A DNA stretch of 64,000 bases from Steroidobacteraceae bacterium (GTDB taxonomy: Bacteria; Pseudomonadota; Gammaproteobacteria; Steroidobacterales; Steroidobacteraceae): the NCBI GenBank assembly GCA_019634915.1, contig JAHCAN010000001.1, positions 1 through 64,000 of the forward strand, given 5' to 3'. Numbering within the stretch: position 1 is the first letter of the stretch; each line of letters opens with the position of its first letter. The notes below the pieces were generated by a model. The model saw only the letters and a program-made list of their open reading frames with translations, did no database searches and was not told the origin of the DNA. This document shows, piece by piece, positions 1 through 10,549 of the stretch. The position numbers were made by a program, and so were the translations under genes.

Positions 1-1
1 C

Positions 2-301
2 ACGGTGCCCACCGTGCCGGGTGCTGCGCCGACGATCGTGTCGGGCGTGCTGGACCGCGGCGCCACGGGTGTCGCCGTCAACCACTACGACACCGCGACA
101 CGCTACGTCGGCGAGGAGCAAGGCCTGCCGCGGTCGAGCATCGGGCGCTTCGTCGGACTGCATTACGAGATCGACAGCCGCGGTACCTCCGCGCGCGATG
201 CCCACGAGCAGCAGGTCCAGGGCGTCATGGTGATCGCGCTCGCGGGTGGAGCCGCGCGGGTCGGCCGAGTCGGTGGCGGGCTGGGCAAGGCCGGGGAATG
301 A
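2..301 (+). CDS. PilX-like type IV pilus assembly protein, C-terminal fragment
   Basis: The reading frame is open from the window edge, so the true start lies upstream and only about 99 C-terminal residues are seen. The segment YEIDSRGTSARDA followed by a short hydrophobic-rich tail resembles the end of PilX minor pilins, where a strand reading 'Y.I.S.G' precedes the stop. Its last codon overlaps the pilY1 start by four bases (ATGA), and pilX immediately before pilY1 is the usual order in Gammaproteobacteria. PilX proteins are inner-membrane prepilins that prime pilus assembly together with PilY1. The identification rests mainly on position and this weak C-terminal similarity; the prepilin N-terminus is outside the window. 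Confidence 0.6.
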   Translation, partial: TVPTVPGAAPTIVSGVLDRGATGVAVNHYDTATRYVGEEQGLPRSSIGRFVGLHYEIDSRGTSARDAHEQQVQGVMVIALAGGAARVGRVGGGLGKAGE

Positions 302-3300
302 AGCCCTCGCGCGCACTCGTCGCCTGCACCGCAGCGGCGGTCACGGCACTGACCGGTGGCGCAGTGCTCGCCGACGACAGCGAGATCTACGTCGATCGCT
401 CGCGCACCATGGTGCCGAACGTCCTGCTGATCATCGATACCTCATCGAGCATGGCGAACGTCGATGCCGGCGGCATGACGCGACTGCAGGCCGTGCAGGC
501 GGCGGCGAGCGCGCTGGTCGATTCGCTCGACGGCGTCAACCTCGGCCTGATGCGCTTCAGCAGCAACGGCAGCGGCACCGGTGACGCGGCGGCCGAGGGC
601 GGCATGGTCGTGCACGCGATCGAGCCGGTCGCGTCGGCGCGCGACTCGCTGCGCGCGAGCATCGCCGCGCTGACCGCCTCCGGCCTGACGCCGCTCAGCG
701 AAACACTCTACGAGGCGGGCCAGTACTTCGCCGGCCGGGCCGTCGACTACGGGCAGCGTTCGGCCACCGCGGAAGGCACCGTGCCGCTGCCGAGCGTGCC
801 GGCCGCGCGCGATCCGCTCGCGCCGTCGCGCTACGCCTCGCCGATCACGCATCCCTGCCAGCGCAGCTACGCGGTGCTGCTGACCGACGGCGAGCCGAGC
901 GCCGATACCGGCGCGAGTGCGCGGATCCGCGCGCTGCCGGATTTCGCGCGCGTCGTCGGCGACGATTGCAGCGGCACCGGCGAAGGCGCATGCCTTGCCG
1001 ACATGGCGCAGTACCTTGCCGAGGCCGACCTGGCACCGGACCTGCCCGGCGCGCAGCATGTAATCACGCATGCGGTCGGCTTCGGGCCCGCGGCGACCGA
1101 CTCCACGCGGCTCGCCGAGATGGCCGCACGCGGTGGCGGGCGGGTCCATCGTGCAGCCGATACGGCCGGGCTCGCCGCCAGCCTGCAGGCTGTCATTACC
1201 GGAATCCGGCAGACGAGCGCTGCGTTCGCGACACCGTCCGTGACGGTCGATGCGTTCAGCCGCAGCGCCGCGCCCGATGCGCTCTATGTCGCGAGCTTCG
1301 CGCCGCGCGCCACCGCGCACTGGCCCGGCAACCTGAAGAAGTATGCTTTCCGTGACGGGCGCATCCTCGATGCGGCTGGCCGCGATGTCGTCGATCCGCT
1401 GACCGGCCTGCTGCGCGAGCGCACGCAGAGCCTGTGGTCGGACGAGCCCGACGGCGCGCCGGTCGAAGCCGGCGGCGCCGCGGGCCGGCTGCCCGATGAG
1501 CCGCGGCGCCGTGTCTACACCCACTTCGACGGCAACCCGACCGACCTCACGGCACCCGGCAACCGCTTCGAACTCGCCAATCCGGCGCTCACGCCCGCCC
1601 GGCTCGGCCTCGCCGAAGCGGCCGACCCTTCACGCGAGTCGCTGATCGACTGGGCGCGCGGGCGGGACGTGCAGGACCACGACGCCGATGGCGACCGCAC
1701 CGAGCCGCATCGGCGCATCGGCGATTCGCCGCACGCCCGCCCCGCGCTGGTGTCGTACGGCGGCAGCCCGGCGGCACCCGATCGCGACGACGCGGTCGTC
1801 TATCTGCCGACCAACGACGGCTTCCTGCATGCGATCGATGCGCGCACCGGCCGCGAACTGTGGGCCTTCATCCCGCCGGGGCTGCTGGCCCGCCTGCCCG
1901 CCCTGTATCGCGACAGCGGCGTCGACGCGCGCGACTACGGGCTCGATGCCGAGGTCCAGGCGCTCGTGTTCGATACCACGCTCGACGGCATCGTCGACCC
2001 GTCCGCCGGTGATCGCGTGTGGCTCTTCTTCGGCATGCGTCGCGGCGGTCGCCATTATTACGCGCTCGACGTGAGCGAGCGCGATCGCCCGCGCCTGCGC
2101 TGGACACTGGGTCCCGACACATTGCCCGGCGTCGGCGAAACCTGGTCGGTGCCGACGATCGCACGGCTGCGGGTCGGCGGCGCGGCGCAGAATGCCGAAC
2201 ACCTCGTGCTGGTCTTCGGCGGCGGCTACGACGCCGTGCAGGACGATGGCGCCCGGGTCGCCGACACCGTCGGGCACCGGCTCTACATCGTCGACGCCGC
2301 GAGCGGCGCGCTGCTGTGGTACGCCGGCGGGCCCGACGGCGAGGGTCGTCCCGATCTGCTGCTGCCCGGCATGACGAACTCGATTCCCGGCCGCGTGCGC
2401 GTGCTCGATACCGACGGCGATACATACGCCGACCGCCTGTATGCGGCCGACATGGGTGGCCGCGTGTTCCGCATCGACCTGTTCAACGGACGAAGCCGCG
2501 ACGCGCTCGCCGCGGGCGGCGTGTTCGCGCGCCTCGGCGCGGGCGATGTCCCGGGCGCGGCGCCGCACGACCACCGGCGTTTCTACTCGGCACCCGATCT
2601 CGCACTGATGCGCGAGCCGGGTGCCATGCCCTGGTACCTCGTCGCGCTCGGCTCGGGCTGGCGCGGCCATCCGCTGCGCACCGACGCGCACGACCGCTTC
2701 TATGCGCTGCGCGACCCGGCGCCGTTCGCGGCGCTCACCCAGGCCGACTACGACCGGCTCGTACCGATCACCGACGGCGCGCTACCCGATCTCGCCGACA
2801 CGCCCGCGAGCCTCGGCGTGTCGGGCAATGCGCCGGGCTGGAAGCTCGAGCTGCGCCTCGGCGGCGGCTGGCGCGGCGAGAAAGTGCTCGCCGAAGCGGT
2901 CACCGTGAACGGCGTGATCCTCTTCACCACTTACCGGCCCGCGCCGCCCGACCCGGACGAACCCTGCCTGCCGCCGGCGGGCATCAACCGCGTCTATGCC
3001 CTCGCGGCCGGCTCCGGCGGCGCCGCGATCGATTTCGACGACGACGGCCGGCTCACCGAGCGCGATCTGTTCTTCGAGCTCGAGCAGACCGGTATCGCGG
3101 GCGAGGTGAGCGTCGCTTACGACGACATCGCACGCCGGGGCAACACCGGGCCCGGCGGCGACGGAAGCGGCGGCAGCGTCCCGCCCGGCGATGCCGGCGA
3201 GGACCCGCTCGCCCGCCGTGCGCACTGCATGGTCGGTGTCGAAGTCCTGAAGAAGTGCGTGCCGCCCGGGGGCCTCACACGCACGTTCTGGCAGCGTGTC

Positions 3301-3324
3301 GGCGTGGACGGCGTCGACGACTGA
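298..3324 (+). CDS. pilY1: Type IV pilus tip adhesin/assembly factor PilY1
   Basis: The 1008-residue protein has a signal peptide (residues 1-25, ending AVLA). A von Willebrand A-like domain follows, with a MIDAS-type DTSSS motif at residues 47-51. The C-terminal half is the quinoprotein-like beta-propeller of the PilY1 family: it contains 'NDGFLHAIDARTG' near residue 505 and a calcium-loop-like DTDGDTYADRLY near residue 704, followed by GGRVFRIDL. PilY1 sits at the pilus tip and acts in pilus extension, adhesion and surface sensing. The start is fixed by ATGA overlap with the PilX-like gene. A cysteine pair close to the C-terminus (HCMVG...KKC) may be disulfide-bonded. It is convergent with ispH, 31 bases away. 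Confidence 0.93.
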   Translation: MKPSRALVACTAAAVTALTGGAVLADDSEIYVDRSRTMVPNVLLIIDTSSSMANVDAGGMTRLQAVQAAASALVDSLDGVNLGLMRFSSNGSGTGDAAAEGGMVVHAIEPVASARDSLRASIAALTASGLTPLSETLYEAGQYFAGRAVDYGQRSATAEGTVPLPSVPAARDPLAPSRYASPITHPCQRSYAVLLTDGEPSADTGASARIRALPDFARVVGDDCSGTGEGACLADMAQYLAEADLAPDLPGAQHVITHAVGFGPAATDSTRLAEMAARGGGRVHRAADTAGLAASLQAVITGIRQTSAAFATPSVTVDAFSRSAAPDALYVASFAPRATAHWPGNLKKYAFRDGRILDAAGRDVVDPLTGLLRERTQSLWSDEPDGAPVEAGGAAGRLPDEPRRRVYTHFDGNPTDLTAPGNRFELANPALTPARLGLAEAADPSRESLIDWARGRDVQDHDADGDRTEPHRRIGDSPHARPALVSYGGSPAAPDRDDAVVYLPTNDGFLHAIDARTGRELWAFIPPGLLARLPALYRDSGVDARDYGLDAEVQALVFDTTLDGIVDPSAGDRVWLFFGMRRGGRHYYALDVSERDRPRLRWTLGPDTLPGVGETWSVPTIARLRVGGAAQNAEHLVLVFGGGYDAVQDDGARVADTVGHRLYIVDAASGALLWYAGGPDGEGRPDLLLPGMTNSIPGRVRVLDTDGDTYADRLYAADMGGRVFRIDLFNGRSRDALAAGGVFARLGAGDVPGAAPHDHRRFYSAPDLALMREPGAMPWYLVALGSGWRGHPLRTDAHDRFYALRDPAPFAALTQADYDRLVPITDGALPDLADTPASLGVSGNAPGWKLELRLGGGWRGEKVLAEAVTVNGVILFTTYRPAPPDPDEPCLPPAGINRVYALAAGSGGAAIDFDDDGRLTERDLFFELEQTGIAGEVSVAYDDIARRGNTGPGGDGSGGSVPPGDAGEDPLARRAHCMVGVEVLKKCVPPGGLTRTFWQRVGVDGVDD

Positions 3325-3355
3325 GGGCCGGCCGCGCGCCCGTGGCGCCCGGCCG

Positions 3356-4327
3356 TCAGCCGCCGGTGGCGGGTTTCTTCCGCTCGCCGGCCGCCGGCCG
3401 CAGCGCCCGCGGCAGCGCGAACACGACGTGCTCCTCGCGACCGACCGTCTCGACCGGCGGCATGCCGCCCCAGCCGCGCAGCCGCTCGATGACCTGCCGC
3501 ACGAGCACCTCGGGCGCCGACGCCCCGGCGGTCACACCGACCGCCTGCTTGCCCTCGAACCACTCGCGGCGCAGGTCGTCGGCGCCGTCGACCAGATAGC
3601 CGGGCACACCGGCCCGGTCCGCGAGCTCGCGCAGCCGGTTCGAATTCGAACTCGTCACCGAGCCGACGACGACCAGCACGTCGCAGACCTCGAGCAGCTG
3701 CTTGACCGCATCCTGCCGGTTCTGCGTCGCGTAGCAGATGTCTTCCTTGCGCGGGCTCGCCAGCGCCGGGAAGCGGCGGCGCAGCGCCGCGACGATCCCC
3801 GCCGCATCGTCGACCGAGAGCGTGGTCTGCGTGACGAAGGCGACGCGCGCCGGATCGCGGACCTCGACTGCCTCGGCCTCGGCGACCGACTCGATCAGGG
3901 TGATCCGCCCGCCCTGCGAGGTGTCGAAGCGCCCCATCGTGCCCTCGACTTCCGGGTGGCCCTCGTGGCCGATCAGGAACACCTCGCGCGCCTCGCGCGC
4001 GAAGCGCGCGACCTCCATGTGCACCTTGGTCACGAGCGGACAGGTCGCATCGAATACCTTGAGCCCGCGCCGGTCGGCTTCCTCCTCGACCGCGCGCGAC
4101 ACGCCGTGCGCCGAGAAGATCACGGTCGCGCCGTCCGGCACCTCGTCGAGCTCGTCGACGAACACCGCGCCGAGGTCGCGCAGCCGCTCGACGACGTGGC
4201 GGTTGTGCACGACCTCGTGCCGCACGTGGATCGGCGCACCGAACAGTTCGATCGCGCGCTCGACGATGTCGATCGCCCGGTCGACCCCGGCGCAGAAGCC
4301 GCGCGGGTTGGCGAGCAGGATCCTCAT
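3356..4327 (-). CDS. ispH: 4-hydroxy-3-methylbut-2-enyl diphosphate reductase
   Basis: The 323-residue protein catalyses the last step of the MEP isoprenoid pathway, reducing HMBPP to IPP and DMAPP with a [4Fe-4S] cluster. The three cluster cysteines are visible at C12 (GFCAGVDR), C96 (DATCPLVTK) and C198 (DICYATQNR). The substrate residues H41, H124 and E126 lie in HEVVHNRHV and GHPEVEGT. The length is typical. The start ATG overlaps the lspA stop by four bases, so translation is probably coupled. Many gammaproteobacteria carry an FKBP-type isomerase gene (fkpB) between lspA and ispH; here it is absent. The C-terminus is Lys-rich and unremarkable. Confidence 0.97.
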   Translation of the reverse strand: MRILLANPRGFCAGVDRAIDIVERAIELFGAPIHVRHEVVHNRHVVERLRDLGAVFVDELDEVPDGATVIFSAHGVSRAVEEEADRRGLKVFDATCPLVTKVHMEVARFAREAREVFLIGHEGHPEVEGTMGRFDTSQGGRITLIESVAEAEAVEVRDPARVAFVTQTTLSVDDAAGIVAALRRRFPALASPRKEDICYATQNRQDAVKQLLEVCDVLVVVGSVTSSNSNRLRELADRAGVPGYLVDGADDLRREWFEGKQAVGVTAGASAPEVLVRQVIERLRGWGGMPPVETVGREEHVVFALPRALRPAAGERKKPATGG

Positions 4328-4815
4328 GATCCCGCTCCGGCGCGCTGGCGCCGCGACTGCACGATCGCATCGATGATCACGCCGATCGCACCGAGCGTGA
4401 TCGCGCTGTCGGCGACGTTGAAGGCCGGGAACCACGCATCGTTCCAGTGCACGTGCACGAAATCGATCACGTAGCCGAGGCGCACGCGGTCGATCGCGTT
4501 GCCGAGCGCGCCGCCGAGGATCAGCGCGAGCCCCGCCGCGAGCCAGGCCTCGTCGCGTGCCCGGACCCGGCGCAGCCACAGCACGATGCCGGCGCTGACG
4601 CCGAACGCGAGCACGGTGAAGAACCAGCGCTGCCAGCCGCCGGCGCCGGCGAGGAAGCTGAAGGCCGCGCCGGTGTTGTGCAGGCGGGTCACGTCGAGCA
4701 CCGGCAGCAGAGTGACGCTCTCGAACAGCGCGAAATGGCGCTCGATCCACGCCTTGCTCGCCTGGTCGAGCGCGATCACGAATGCCGTCAGCGGCAGCCA
4801 GCGCCAGCCGCTCAT
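4324..4815 (-). CDS. lspA: Lipoprotein signal peptidase (signal peptidase II)
   Basis: The 163-residue inner-membrane aspartyl protease cleaves the signal peptide of diacylglyceryl-modified prolipoproteins. Four hydrophobic segments are apparent. The family signature is clear: DQ.SK near the start, [10 protein letters not shown] at 46-55, [10 protein letters not shown] at 101-110, and the catalytic pair D118 (YVIDF) and D136 (NVADSA), 18 residues apart as in E. coli. It overlaps ileS upstream and ispH downstream by four bases each, so the three genes form a coupled operon. The ATG start is followed by MSGWRWL. Confidence 0.97.
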   Translation of the reverse strand: MSGWRWLPLTAFVIALDQASKAWIERHFALFESVTLLPVLDVTRLHNTGAAFSFLAGAGGWQRWFFTVLAFGVSAGIVLWLRRVRARDEAWLAAGLALILGGALGNAIDRVRLGYVIDFVHVHWNDAWFPAFNVADSAITLGAIGVIIDAIVQSRRQRAGAGS

Positions 4816-7619
4816 GCGTAGCGCCTCGTCTCGCCGTCCGTCGTGATGTTGGTGACGCAGCGGCCGCACAGTTCGGGATGCGCGGCGTGCGTGCCCACGT
4901 CCTCGATGCGCTGCCAGCAGCGCACGCACTTCGGCGCCGACGTCGGCGCCGCACGGATCGCGACGCCCTCGCCCACCGCCACCGCATCGGCCGGTGCCTC
5001 GCCCTGGTGCACGCGCGCCGCCGAAGTGATCAGCAGGAAGCGCAGCTCCTCGCCGAGCGCCGCATGGCGCGGGTACTGGTCCGCGGAGCACCAGACGTCG
5101 ACCTGCGCATCGAGCGGCGCGCCGATCGCGCCGGTATCGCGCAGCTTCTCGAGCTCGCGCGTGACGGCCGCGCGCAGCGCCAGCAGCGCAGGCCAGTCGA
5201 CGCGACCGCCGGACACCTCGGGCAGCACGTGCCACAGCTCGCACTGCACCGACTCGCCGCGCGGGCCCGGCAGGTGCTGCCAGATCTCCTCGGCGGTGAA
5301 CGACAGGATCGGCGCGAACCAGCGCACCATCGCCTCGGCGAGGTGATACATCGCAGTCTGCGCCGAGCGGCGCGCATGGCTCTTCGCCGGCGTCGTGTAG
5401 AGCCGGTCCTTCAGCACGTCGAGATAGAACCCGCCGAGATCGACGATGCAGAAGTTGTGGATCTTCTGGTAGATCAGGTGGAAGGCATAGTCGCGATAGG
5501 CCGCGGTCACTTCCGCCTGCAGCGCGCGCGCGCGATCGATCGCCCACGCATCGAGCGCGACGAGTTCCGCGACCGGCACCGCATCGGTCGCCGGATCGAA
5601 GCCGTGCAGGTTGCCGAGCAGGAAGCGCACGGTGTTGCGCATGCGGCGGTAGGAATCGGCCGTGCGCTTCAGGATCTCGTCCGACACGCCCATTTCATTG
5701 GCGTAGTCGGTCGAGGCAACCCACAGGCGCAGCACGTCGGCGCCGAGCGTCGCCATCACGGTCTGCGGCGCGACGACGTTGCCGAGCGACTTCGACATCT
5801 TGCGGCCCTTCTCGTCCACGGTGAAACCGTGGGTCAGCACGCCGCGGTACGGCGCGCGCTGATGCAGCGCCTCGGACATCAGCAGCGAGCTGTGGAACCA
5901 GCCCCGGTGCTGGTCGGAGCCCTCGAGATACAGATCGACCGGCGCGGCGATCTCGGGCCGCTCCGCGCCGACGCATTCGAACGACAGGCCCGAATCGGCC
6001 CAGACGTCCATCACGTCGGTGACCTTCTCGTAGCTCGCCGCATCGGCACCGAGCAGCTCGGCCGGATCGAGCGCGAACCAGGCCTCGATGCCGCCCTGCG
6101 CGATGCGATCGGCGGCCTGGTCGATCAGTGCCAAGGTGTCCGGGTGCAGCGCGCCCGTTTCCCGGTGCACGAACAGCGTGATCGGCACTCCCCAGGTGCG
6201 CTGGCGCGAGATGCACCAGTCGGGGCGGTTCTCGATCATCCCGGTGATGCGCTGCTCGCCCCACGCGGGTGTCCACCGCACCGACCTGATGTCGCGCAGC
6301 GCATGGGCGCGCAACTGCTTGCGGTCCATGCTGATGAACCACTGCGGCGTCGCGCGGAAGATCAGCGGCGTCTTGTGGCGCCAGCAGTGCGGGTAGCTGT
6401 GGCGGTACGGCACGTGCTGCAGCAGGCGGTGGCCGTTGGCGATCACGTCGATGATCACGGCATTGGCCTCGTCGATGCGCAGCTGCGCGACGAACGGCGT
6501 GCCCTGCGTGAAGCGGCCGTCGGGCCCGACCGGGTTCACGACCGGCAGGCCGTACTGCTGGCCGACGATGAAGTCTTCCTGGCCGTGCGCGGGCGCGGTG
6601 TGCACGGCGCCGGTGCCGGCCTCGAGCGTCACGTGCTCGCCGAGGATCACCGGCACGCGCTTTTGCAGGAACGGATGCTCGAGCTCGAGCCGCTCGAGCG
6701 CGACGCCGTCGAACTCGGCGATCACCTCGATCGGCGCGAGACCGTAGCGCTGCAGGCACTGCTCGCGCAGCTCGCTCGCTAGGATCAGGCGTTCGCGGCC
6801 GACCGCCGACTCCACCTCGATCAGGCTGTAGCGAAAGCCGGCGCGCAGCGCGACCGCCTCGTTGGCCGGCAGCGTCCATGGCGTCGTGGTCCAGATCACG
6901 AGCGAGACCGGCGTCGTGCCGAGCCCGCCGGCGGGCTGGCCGATGCGCCGCTCGAGATCGCGCAGGTCGGCGACGCGGAACTCGACGTCGATCGCCGGCG
7001 AGGTGTGCTCCTCGTATTCGACCTCGGCCTCGGCCAGCGCCGAGCGGCAGTCGAGACACCAGTGCACGGGCTTGGCGCCGCGATAGAGATGGCCGTTGTG
7101 CACGATCCGGCCGAACGCGCGGATCTGCTCCGCCTCGTAGGCGGCGTTCATCGTCAGGTACGGCCGCTCCCAGTCGCCGAGCACGCCGAGGCGCTTGAAG
7201 TCGGTGCGCTGCTGCTCGACCTGCTTCTGCGCGAACGCGCGGCAGGCCGCGCGGAACGCGTTCGCATCGAGCTTCTGCCCGGGCTTGCCGTGCTTCTTCT
7301 CGATCGCGTGTTCGATCGGCAGGCCATGGCAGTCCCAGCCCGGGATGTACGGCGCATCGTAGCCGTCGAGCGAACGCGACTTGACGATGATGTCCTTCAG
7401 GATCTTGTTGACCGCGTGGCCGATGTGGATCGTGCCATTGGCGTACGGCGGGCCGTCGTGCAGCACGAAGCGCGGGCGCCCGCGCGCCGCGGCCCGTATC
7501 CTGCCGTACAGGTCACGCGCCTCCCAGTCGGCGAGCATCCGCGGCTCACGCTGCGCCAGATCGGCTTTCATCGGAAAGCCGGTCTGCGGGAGATTGATCG
7601 TCTGCTTGTAATCCGCCAC
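4812..7619 (-). CDS. ileS: Isoleucyl-tRNA synthetase
   Basis: This class I aminoacyl-tRNA synthetase of 935 residues charges tRNA-Ile. It carries HIGH at residues 65-68 ([11 protein letters not shown]), the KMSKS loop ([10 protein letters not shown]), a CP1 editing domain between them, and a C-terminal zinc finger built from CVRC and CGRC pairs. I chose the GTG start at 7619 ([12 protein letters not shown]) because it has a GGGGAA ribosome site at the right distance and matches the usual N-terminus; the frame stays open upstream. It is 20 bases from ribF and overlaps lspA by four bases. Confidence 0.97.
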   Translation of the reverse strand: MADYKQTINLPQTGFPMKADLAQREPRMLADWEARDLYGRIRAAARGRPRFVLHDGPPYANGTIHIGHAVNKILKDIIVKSRSLDGYDAPYIPGWDCHGLPIEHAIEKKHGKPGQKLDANAFRAACRAFAQKQVEQQRTDFKRLGVLGDWERPYLTMNAAYEAEQIRAFGRIVHNGHLYRGAKPVHWCLDCRSALAEAEVEYEEHTSPAIDVEFRVADLRDLERRIGQPAGGLGTTPVSLVIWTTTPWTLPANEAVALRAGFRYSLIEVESAVGRERLILASELREQCLQRYGLAPIEVIAEFDGVALERLELEHPFLQKRVPVILGEHVTLEAGTGAVHTAPAHGQEDFIVGQQYGLPVVNPVGPDGRFTQGTPFVAQLRIDEANAVIIDVIANGHRLLQHVPYRHSYPHCWRHKTPLIFRATPQWFISMDRKQLRAHALRDIRSVRWTPAWGEQRITGMIENRPDWCISRQRTWGVPITLFVHRETGALHPDTLALIDQAADRIAQGGIEAWFALDPAELLGADAASYEKVTDVMDVWADSGLSFECVGAERPEIAAPVDLYLEGSDQHRGWFHSSLLMSEALHQRAPYRGVLTHGFTVDEKGRKMSKSLGNVVAPQTVMATLGADVLRLWVASTDYANEMGVSDEILKRTADSYRRMRNTVRFLLGNLHGFDPATDAVPVAELVALDAWAIDRARALQAEVTAAYRDYAFHLIYQKIHNFCIVDLGGFYLDVLKDRLYTTPAKSHARRSAQTAMYHLAEAMVRWFAPILSFTAEEIWQHLPGPRGESVQCELWHVLPEVSGGRVDWPALLALRAAVTRELEKLRDTGAIGAPLDAQVDVWCSADQYPRHAALGEELRFLLITSAARVHQGEAPADAVAVGEGVAIRAAPTSAPKCVRCWQRIEDVGTHAAHPELCGRCVTNITTDGETRRYA

Positions 7620-7639
7620 TCGTGTTCCCCAGCCAGCGC

Positions 7640-8560
7640 TCAGGCGCCGAGCAGGCGCCGTGCCTCGCTCGCGTCCTCGTGCATCCGCTCGACCATCGCC
7701 TCGAGGTTCGCGAAGCGTGCCTCGTCGCGGATCTTGCCCACAAATTCCACCTCGATCTCGCGGCCGTACAGGTCGGCCGCGAAATCGAACAGATGCGTCT
7801 CGAGCCACGGCTCGACGCCGCCGACCATCGGCCGCGTGCCGAGGCTCGCGACACCAGGCCACGGCGCGCCGGCCACGCCGTGCACGCGCACCGCGAAAAT
7901 CCCGCCGAGCGGCGAGCGCCGGCGCGCGAGCCGCAGGTTCGCGGTCGGATAGCCAAGCGTACGCCCGAGCTGCGCACCGCGGATCACGCGGCCGCGCATC
8001 GTGTACGGCCGGCCGAGCAGCTGCGCGGCCTGCGCGAAATCACCTGCCGCGAGGCTCGCGCGCACCGCCGTGCTGCTGATCCGCCCGCCGTCGCCGACCG
8101 GCGCGACGACATCGACACCGAAGCCGTGGCGCCGGCCGCAGTCGGCAAGGACTTCCACCGTCGCGAGGCCGTCGCGCCCGAAGCGGAAATCGTCGCCGAC
8201 GATGACGACGGCCGCGCCGAAGTCATCGGCCAGCCGGGCCGCGAACTCCTCGCCGCGCAACGCGCGCAGCCGCGCATCGAACCGCAGCACGCACAGCGCA
8301 TCGAGCCCGCCGTGCTCGAGCAGCCGCCAGCGCTCGCGGAAATTCGTCAGCCGCGCCGGCGGCGCCTGCGGCTGCAGAAACTCGCGTGGCAGCGGCTCGA
8401 AGCTCACCATCAGCGCAGCGACGCCCCGCGCGTGCGCCAGCGTGCGGGCGCGCGCGATCAGGGCCTGGTGGCCCCGATGCAGGCCATCGAAAGCACCGAG
8501 CGTGAGGACGCAACCCCGACGGGTCGCATGCAGAGCCGGCCAGCCACGAATCAACTCCAT
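7640..8560 (-). CDS. ribF: Bifunctional riboflavin kinase / FMN adenylyltransferase
   Basis: The 306-residue enzyme converts riboflavin to FMN and FAD. The N-terminal nucleotidyltransferase half shows [11 protein letters not shown] (GxHxGH motif) near residue 23 and ISSTAVR near residue 155. The C-terminal flavokinase half shows LGYPTANL, the PTAN motif. No FMN riboswitch is seen. The start is two bases after the murJ stop with no clear Shine-Dalgarno sequence, so reinitiation after murJ is likely. The murJ-ribF-ileS order is conserved in many Gammaproteobacteria. Confidence 0.96.
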   Translation of the reverse strand: MELIRGWPALHATRRGCVLTLGAFDGLHRGHQALIARARTLAHARGVAALMVSFEPLPREFLQPQAPPARLTNFRERWRLLEHGGLDALCVLRFDARLRALRGEEFAARLADDFGAAVVIVGDDFRFGRDGLATVEVLADCGRRHGFGVDVVAPVGDGGRISSTAVRASLAAGDFAQAAQLLGRPYTMRGRVIRGAQLGRTLGYPTANLRLARRRSPLGGIFAVRVHGVAGAPWPGVASLGTRPMVGGVEPWLETHLFDFAADLYGREIEVEFVGKIRDEARFANLEAMVERMHEDASEARRLLGA

Positions 8561-8562
8561 GA

Positions 8563-10125
8563 TTATATTGGCCGATTGCGCAGGTGGCCATAACGCATGC
8601 CGGCGGCGAACAGCACGGCGAAATACAGCGCCGCCGCGGCCGCGATACCGGTTCCGCAGCGCAGCGCGCGCTGCAGCGGGCCGAGCGCGGTCCAGCCCTC
8701 GAGCCCGCCGGCGAGCCACGCGAGCAGCGCCGCCATCGCGAGGTTCGCGAGCAGCACGCGCCACAGGAACGCCGCCCAGCCGGGCGAGGGCCGGTATACC
8801 CCGGTGCGGCGCAGGCCGCGCCACAGCAGGAAGGCGTTGACCGCCGCGCCGACGCAGGTGGAGGTCGCAAGCAGGACATGCGGCACCGGGAAGCCGAGCC
8901 ACTTCGCGGGCAGCACCACGCAGACGTTGAGCGTCATCGTCACGGCGAGCGCGATGATGCCCACCCGCACCGGCGTGCGCGTGTCCTGGCGCGCGAAATA
9001 GCCGGGCGCGAGCACCTTGACGAGGCTGAACATCAGCAGACCCCAGGAATAGGCCATCAGCGCATAGGCGGCCATCTCGATGTCGCGCAGCCCGAAGCGC
9101 CCGTAACCGAAGATCGTCGCGGTCAGCGGACCGGCGAACATCAGCATGCCGACCGCGGCCGGCGCGGCGAGCAGTACGGTCAGGCGCAGCGCCCAGTCGA
9201 GCGTGCCCGCGAAGCGGTCCATCGACGCCTCGGCATGCTGCGCCGAGAGTCCCGGCAGGATCACCGTCGCGAGCGCGATGCTGAACACGCCGAGCGGAAA
9301 CTCCATCAGCCGGTCCGCGAAGTAGAGCCAGGAGATGCTGCCGGACATCAGGAACGAGGCGATGATCGTGTCGAGCAGCAGGCTCACCTGCGCCATCGAC
9401 GAGCCGAGGATGCCGGGCACCATCAGGCGTCCGATCTGCCGCACGCCCGCGGCGCGCGGCCGCCAGCGCGGCCACGCGAGCAGGCGCAGCTTCGCCACCG
9501 CCGGCAGCTGGAACAGCACCTGCAGCACGCCGCTGACGAACACGCCGATCGCGAGCACGAGCCCGGGGTTCGCCGAGTTGGCGGCGAGCACGAGCGCGAA
9601 GAAGATCATCACCAGGTTCATGATGACCTGCGTGAACGCCGGCACCGCGAAGCGCCCGTGACTGTTCAGCACGCCGCTGAACAGCGCGGTCAGCGAGACG
9701 AAGAACAGGTACGGGAAGGTCCAGCGCAGCATCTCGACCGCGAGGTCGTACTTGTCGCCGTGCTGCACGAAGCCGGGCGCGAACAGCAGGATCAGCAGCG
9801 GCGCGCCGATCACGCCGGCGATCGTCACGACGAGCAGCACGGTGCCGAGCGTGCCGGCCGTGCCGCCGACCAGCTCGCGCACCTCGTCGGGAGTACGCCG
9901 GATCCGGTATTCGGAGATCACCGGCACGAAGGACTGCGAGAACGCGCCCTCGGCGAACAGGCGGCGCAGGAAGTTCGGGATCTTGTAGGCGACGAGGAAG
10001 GCGTCCATCAGCACGCCCGCGCCGAACACCTGCGACAGCGCCATGTCGCGCAGCAGGCCCGTGACCCGCGACGCGAGCGTCGTCACGCCCACTACACTGG
10101 TGCTCTTCAGGAGCGCGCGGCTCAT
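8563..10125 (-). CDS. murJ: Lipid II flippase MurJ (MviN family)
   Basis: This 520-residue polytopic membrane protein of the MOP superfamily moves lipid II to the periplasmic face for peptidoglycan synthesis. The N-terminus has the family signature: SRVTGLLRDM, then FLVAYKIPNFLRRLFAEGAFS. About fourteen hydrophobic segments follow. The motif FAEGAFSQSFVPV and the arginines of the first helices, needed in E. coli MurJ, are present. It is the first gene of the murJ-ribF-ileS-lspA-ispH run and is divergent from rpsT. The space between them (10126-10285) contains a perfect 15-base palindrome. Confidence 0.96.
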   Translation of the reverse strand: MSRALLKSTSVVGVTTLASRVTGLLRDMALSQVFGAGVLMDAFLVAYKIPNFLRRLFAEGAFSQSFVPVISEYRIRRTPDEVRELVGGTAGTLGTVLLVVTIAGVIGAPLLILLFAPGFVQHGDKYDLAVEMLRWTFPYLFFVSLTALFSGVLNSHGRFAVPAFTQVIMNLVMIFFALVLAANSANPGLVLAIGVFVSGVLQVLFQLPAVAKLRLLAWPRWRPRAAGVRQIGRLMVPGILGSSMAQVSLLLDTIIASFLMSGSISWLYFADRLMEFPLGVFSIALATVILPGLSAQHAEASMDRFAGTLDWALRLTVLLAAPAAVGMLMFAGPLTATIFGYGRFGLRDIEMAAYALMAYSWGLLMFSLVKVLAPGYFARQDTRTPVRVGIIALAVTMTLNVCVVLPAKWLGFPVPHVLLATSTCVGAAVNAFLLWRGLRRTGVYRPSPGWAAFLWRVLLANLAMAALLAWLAGGLEGWTALGPLQRALRCGTGIAAAAALYFAVLFAAGMRYGHLRNRPI

Positions 10126-10163
10126 GGGACGGGCGGGCTCATGCGACGGCAGGTGGTGAAAAA

Positions 10164-10178
10164 GTCACGGCCCGTGAC
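10164..10178. promoter_or_regulatory. Perfect palindrome between murJ and rpsT
   Basis: GTCACGG-C-CCGTGAC is a perfect 7-bp inverted repeat with one central base, in the divergent murJ/rpsT control region 38 bases upstream of the murJ start. It could be a transcription factor site or a hairpin in the murJ leader. I do not recognise a regulator for it. Confidence 0.35.
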
Positions 10179-10213
10179 TATACCGGAGGGCTCCGCCCGC
10201 GCGTGGCCGCGCA

Positions 10214-10242
10214 TTGACAACGCGGGTGGTGCTCAGCACACT
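10214..10242 (+). promoter_or_regulatory. Predicted sigma70 promoter of rpsT
   Basis: TTGACA (10214-10219), a 17-base spacer and CACACT (10237-10242) give a good -35/-10 pair. It would start transcription about 35-40 bases before the rpsT GTG. The -35 box is a perfect consensus. Confidence 0.6.
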
Positions 10243-10285
10243 ACGCGCCCCCAAAAGGCAGTCGATCCGCAGCCGGAGACCGTTC

Positions 10286-10549
10286 GTGGCCAATTCCAAG
10301 TCCGCCGAAAAAGCCGCCCGCAAGGCCGCCAAGCAGCGTAACCGCAACATGGCGCTGCGTTCGCGCGTGCGCAGCGGCATGCGCAAGGTCGTCGCGGCGA
10401 TCGGCACCGGCGACAAGACGGCCGCCACCGCGGCCTACCGCGAGGCCATGCCGGCGGTCGACGCGCTGGCCGGCAAGGGCAAGATCCACCGCAACAAGGC
10501 CGCGCGGCACAAGAGCCGGCTCGCGGCCCGCATCAAGAACCTGAAATAG
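10286..10549 (+). CDS. rpsT: 30S ribosomal protein S20
   Basis: The 87-residue basic protein matches S20: [18 protein letters not shown] at the N-terminus, then [11 protein letters not shown] and the helical tail [17 protein letters not shown]20 binds 16S rRNA early in 30S assembly. The GTG start at 10286 has GGAGA seven bases upstream and gives the conserved (M)ANSKSAEK N-terminus; the longer open frame to 10214 has no support and overlaps the promoter. A non-ATG start is common for rpsT and helps autoregulation in E. coli. Its 3' end overlaps that of obgE by 17 bases. Confidence 0.96.
   Translation: MANSKSAEKAARKAAKQRNRNMALRSRVRSGMRKVVAAIGTGDKTAATAAYREAMPAVDALAGKGKIHRNKAARHKSRLAARIKNLK

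Noticed and set aside
3325..3355. Terminator between pilY1 and ispH
   Set aside because: Only a GC-rich run with weak, irregular pairing and no U-run.
4782..6782. Long plus-strand frame opposite ileS (666 codons)
   Set aside because: Antisense to a well-conserved gene, low-complexity Arg/Ala-rich product and no ribosome site.
7640..9475. A 611-codon minus-strand open frame covering ribF and part of murJ
   Set aside because: Only the ribF part (from 8560) is coding; the upstream half runs through murJ in another frame, a result of high GC and few stops.
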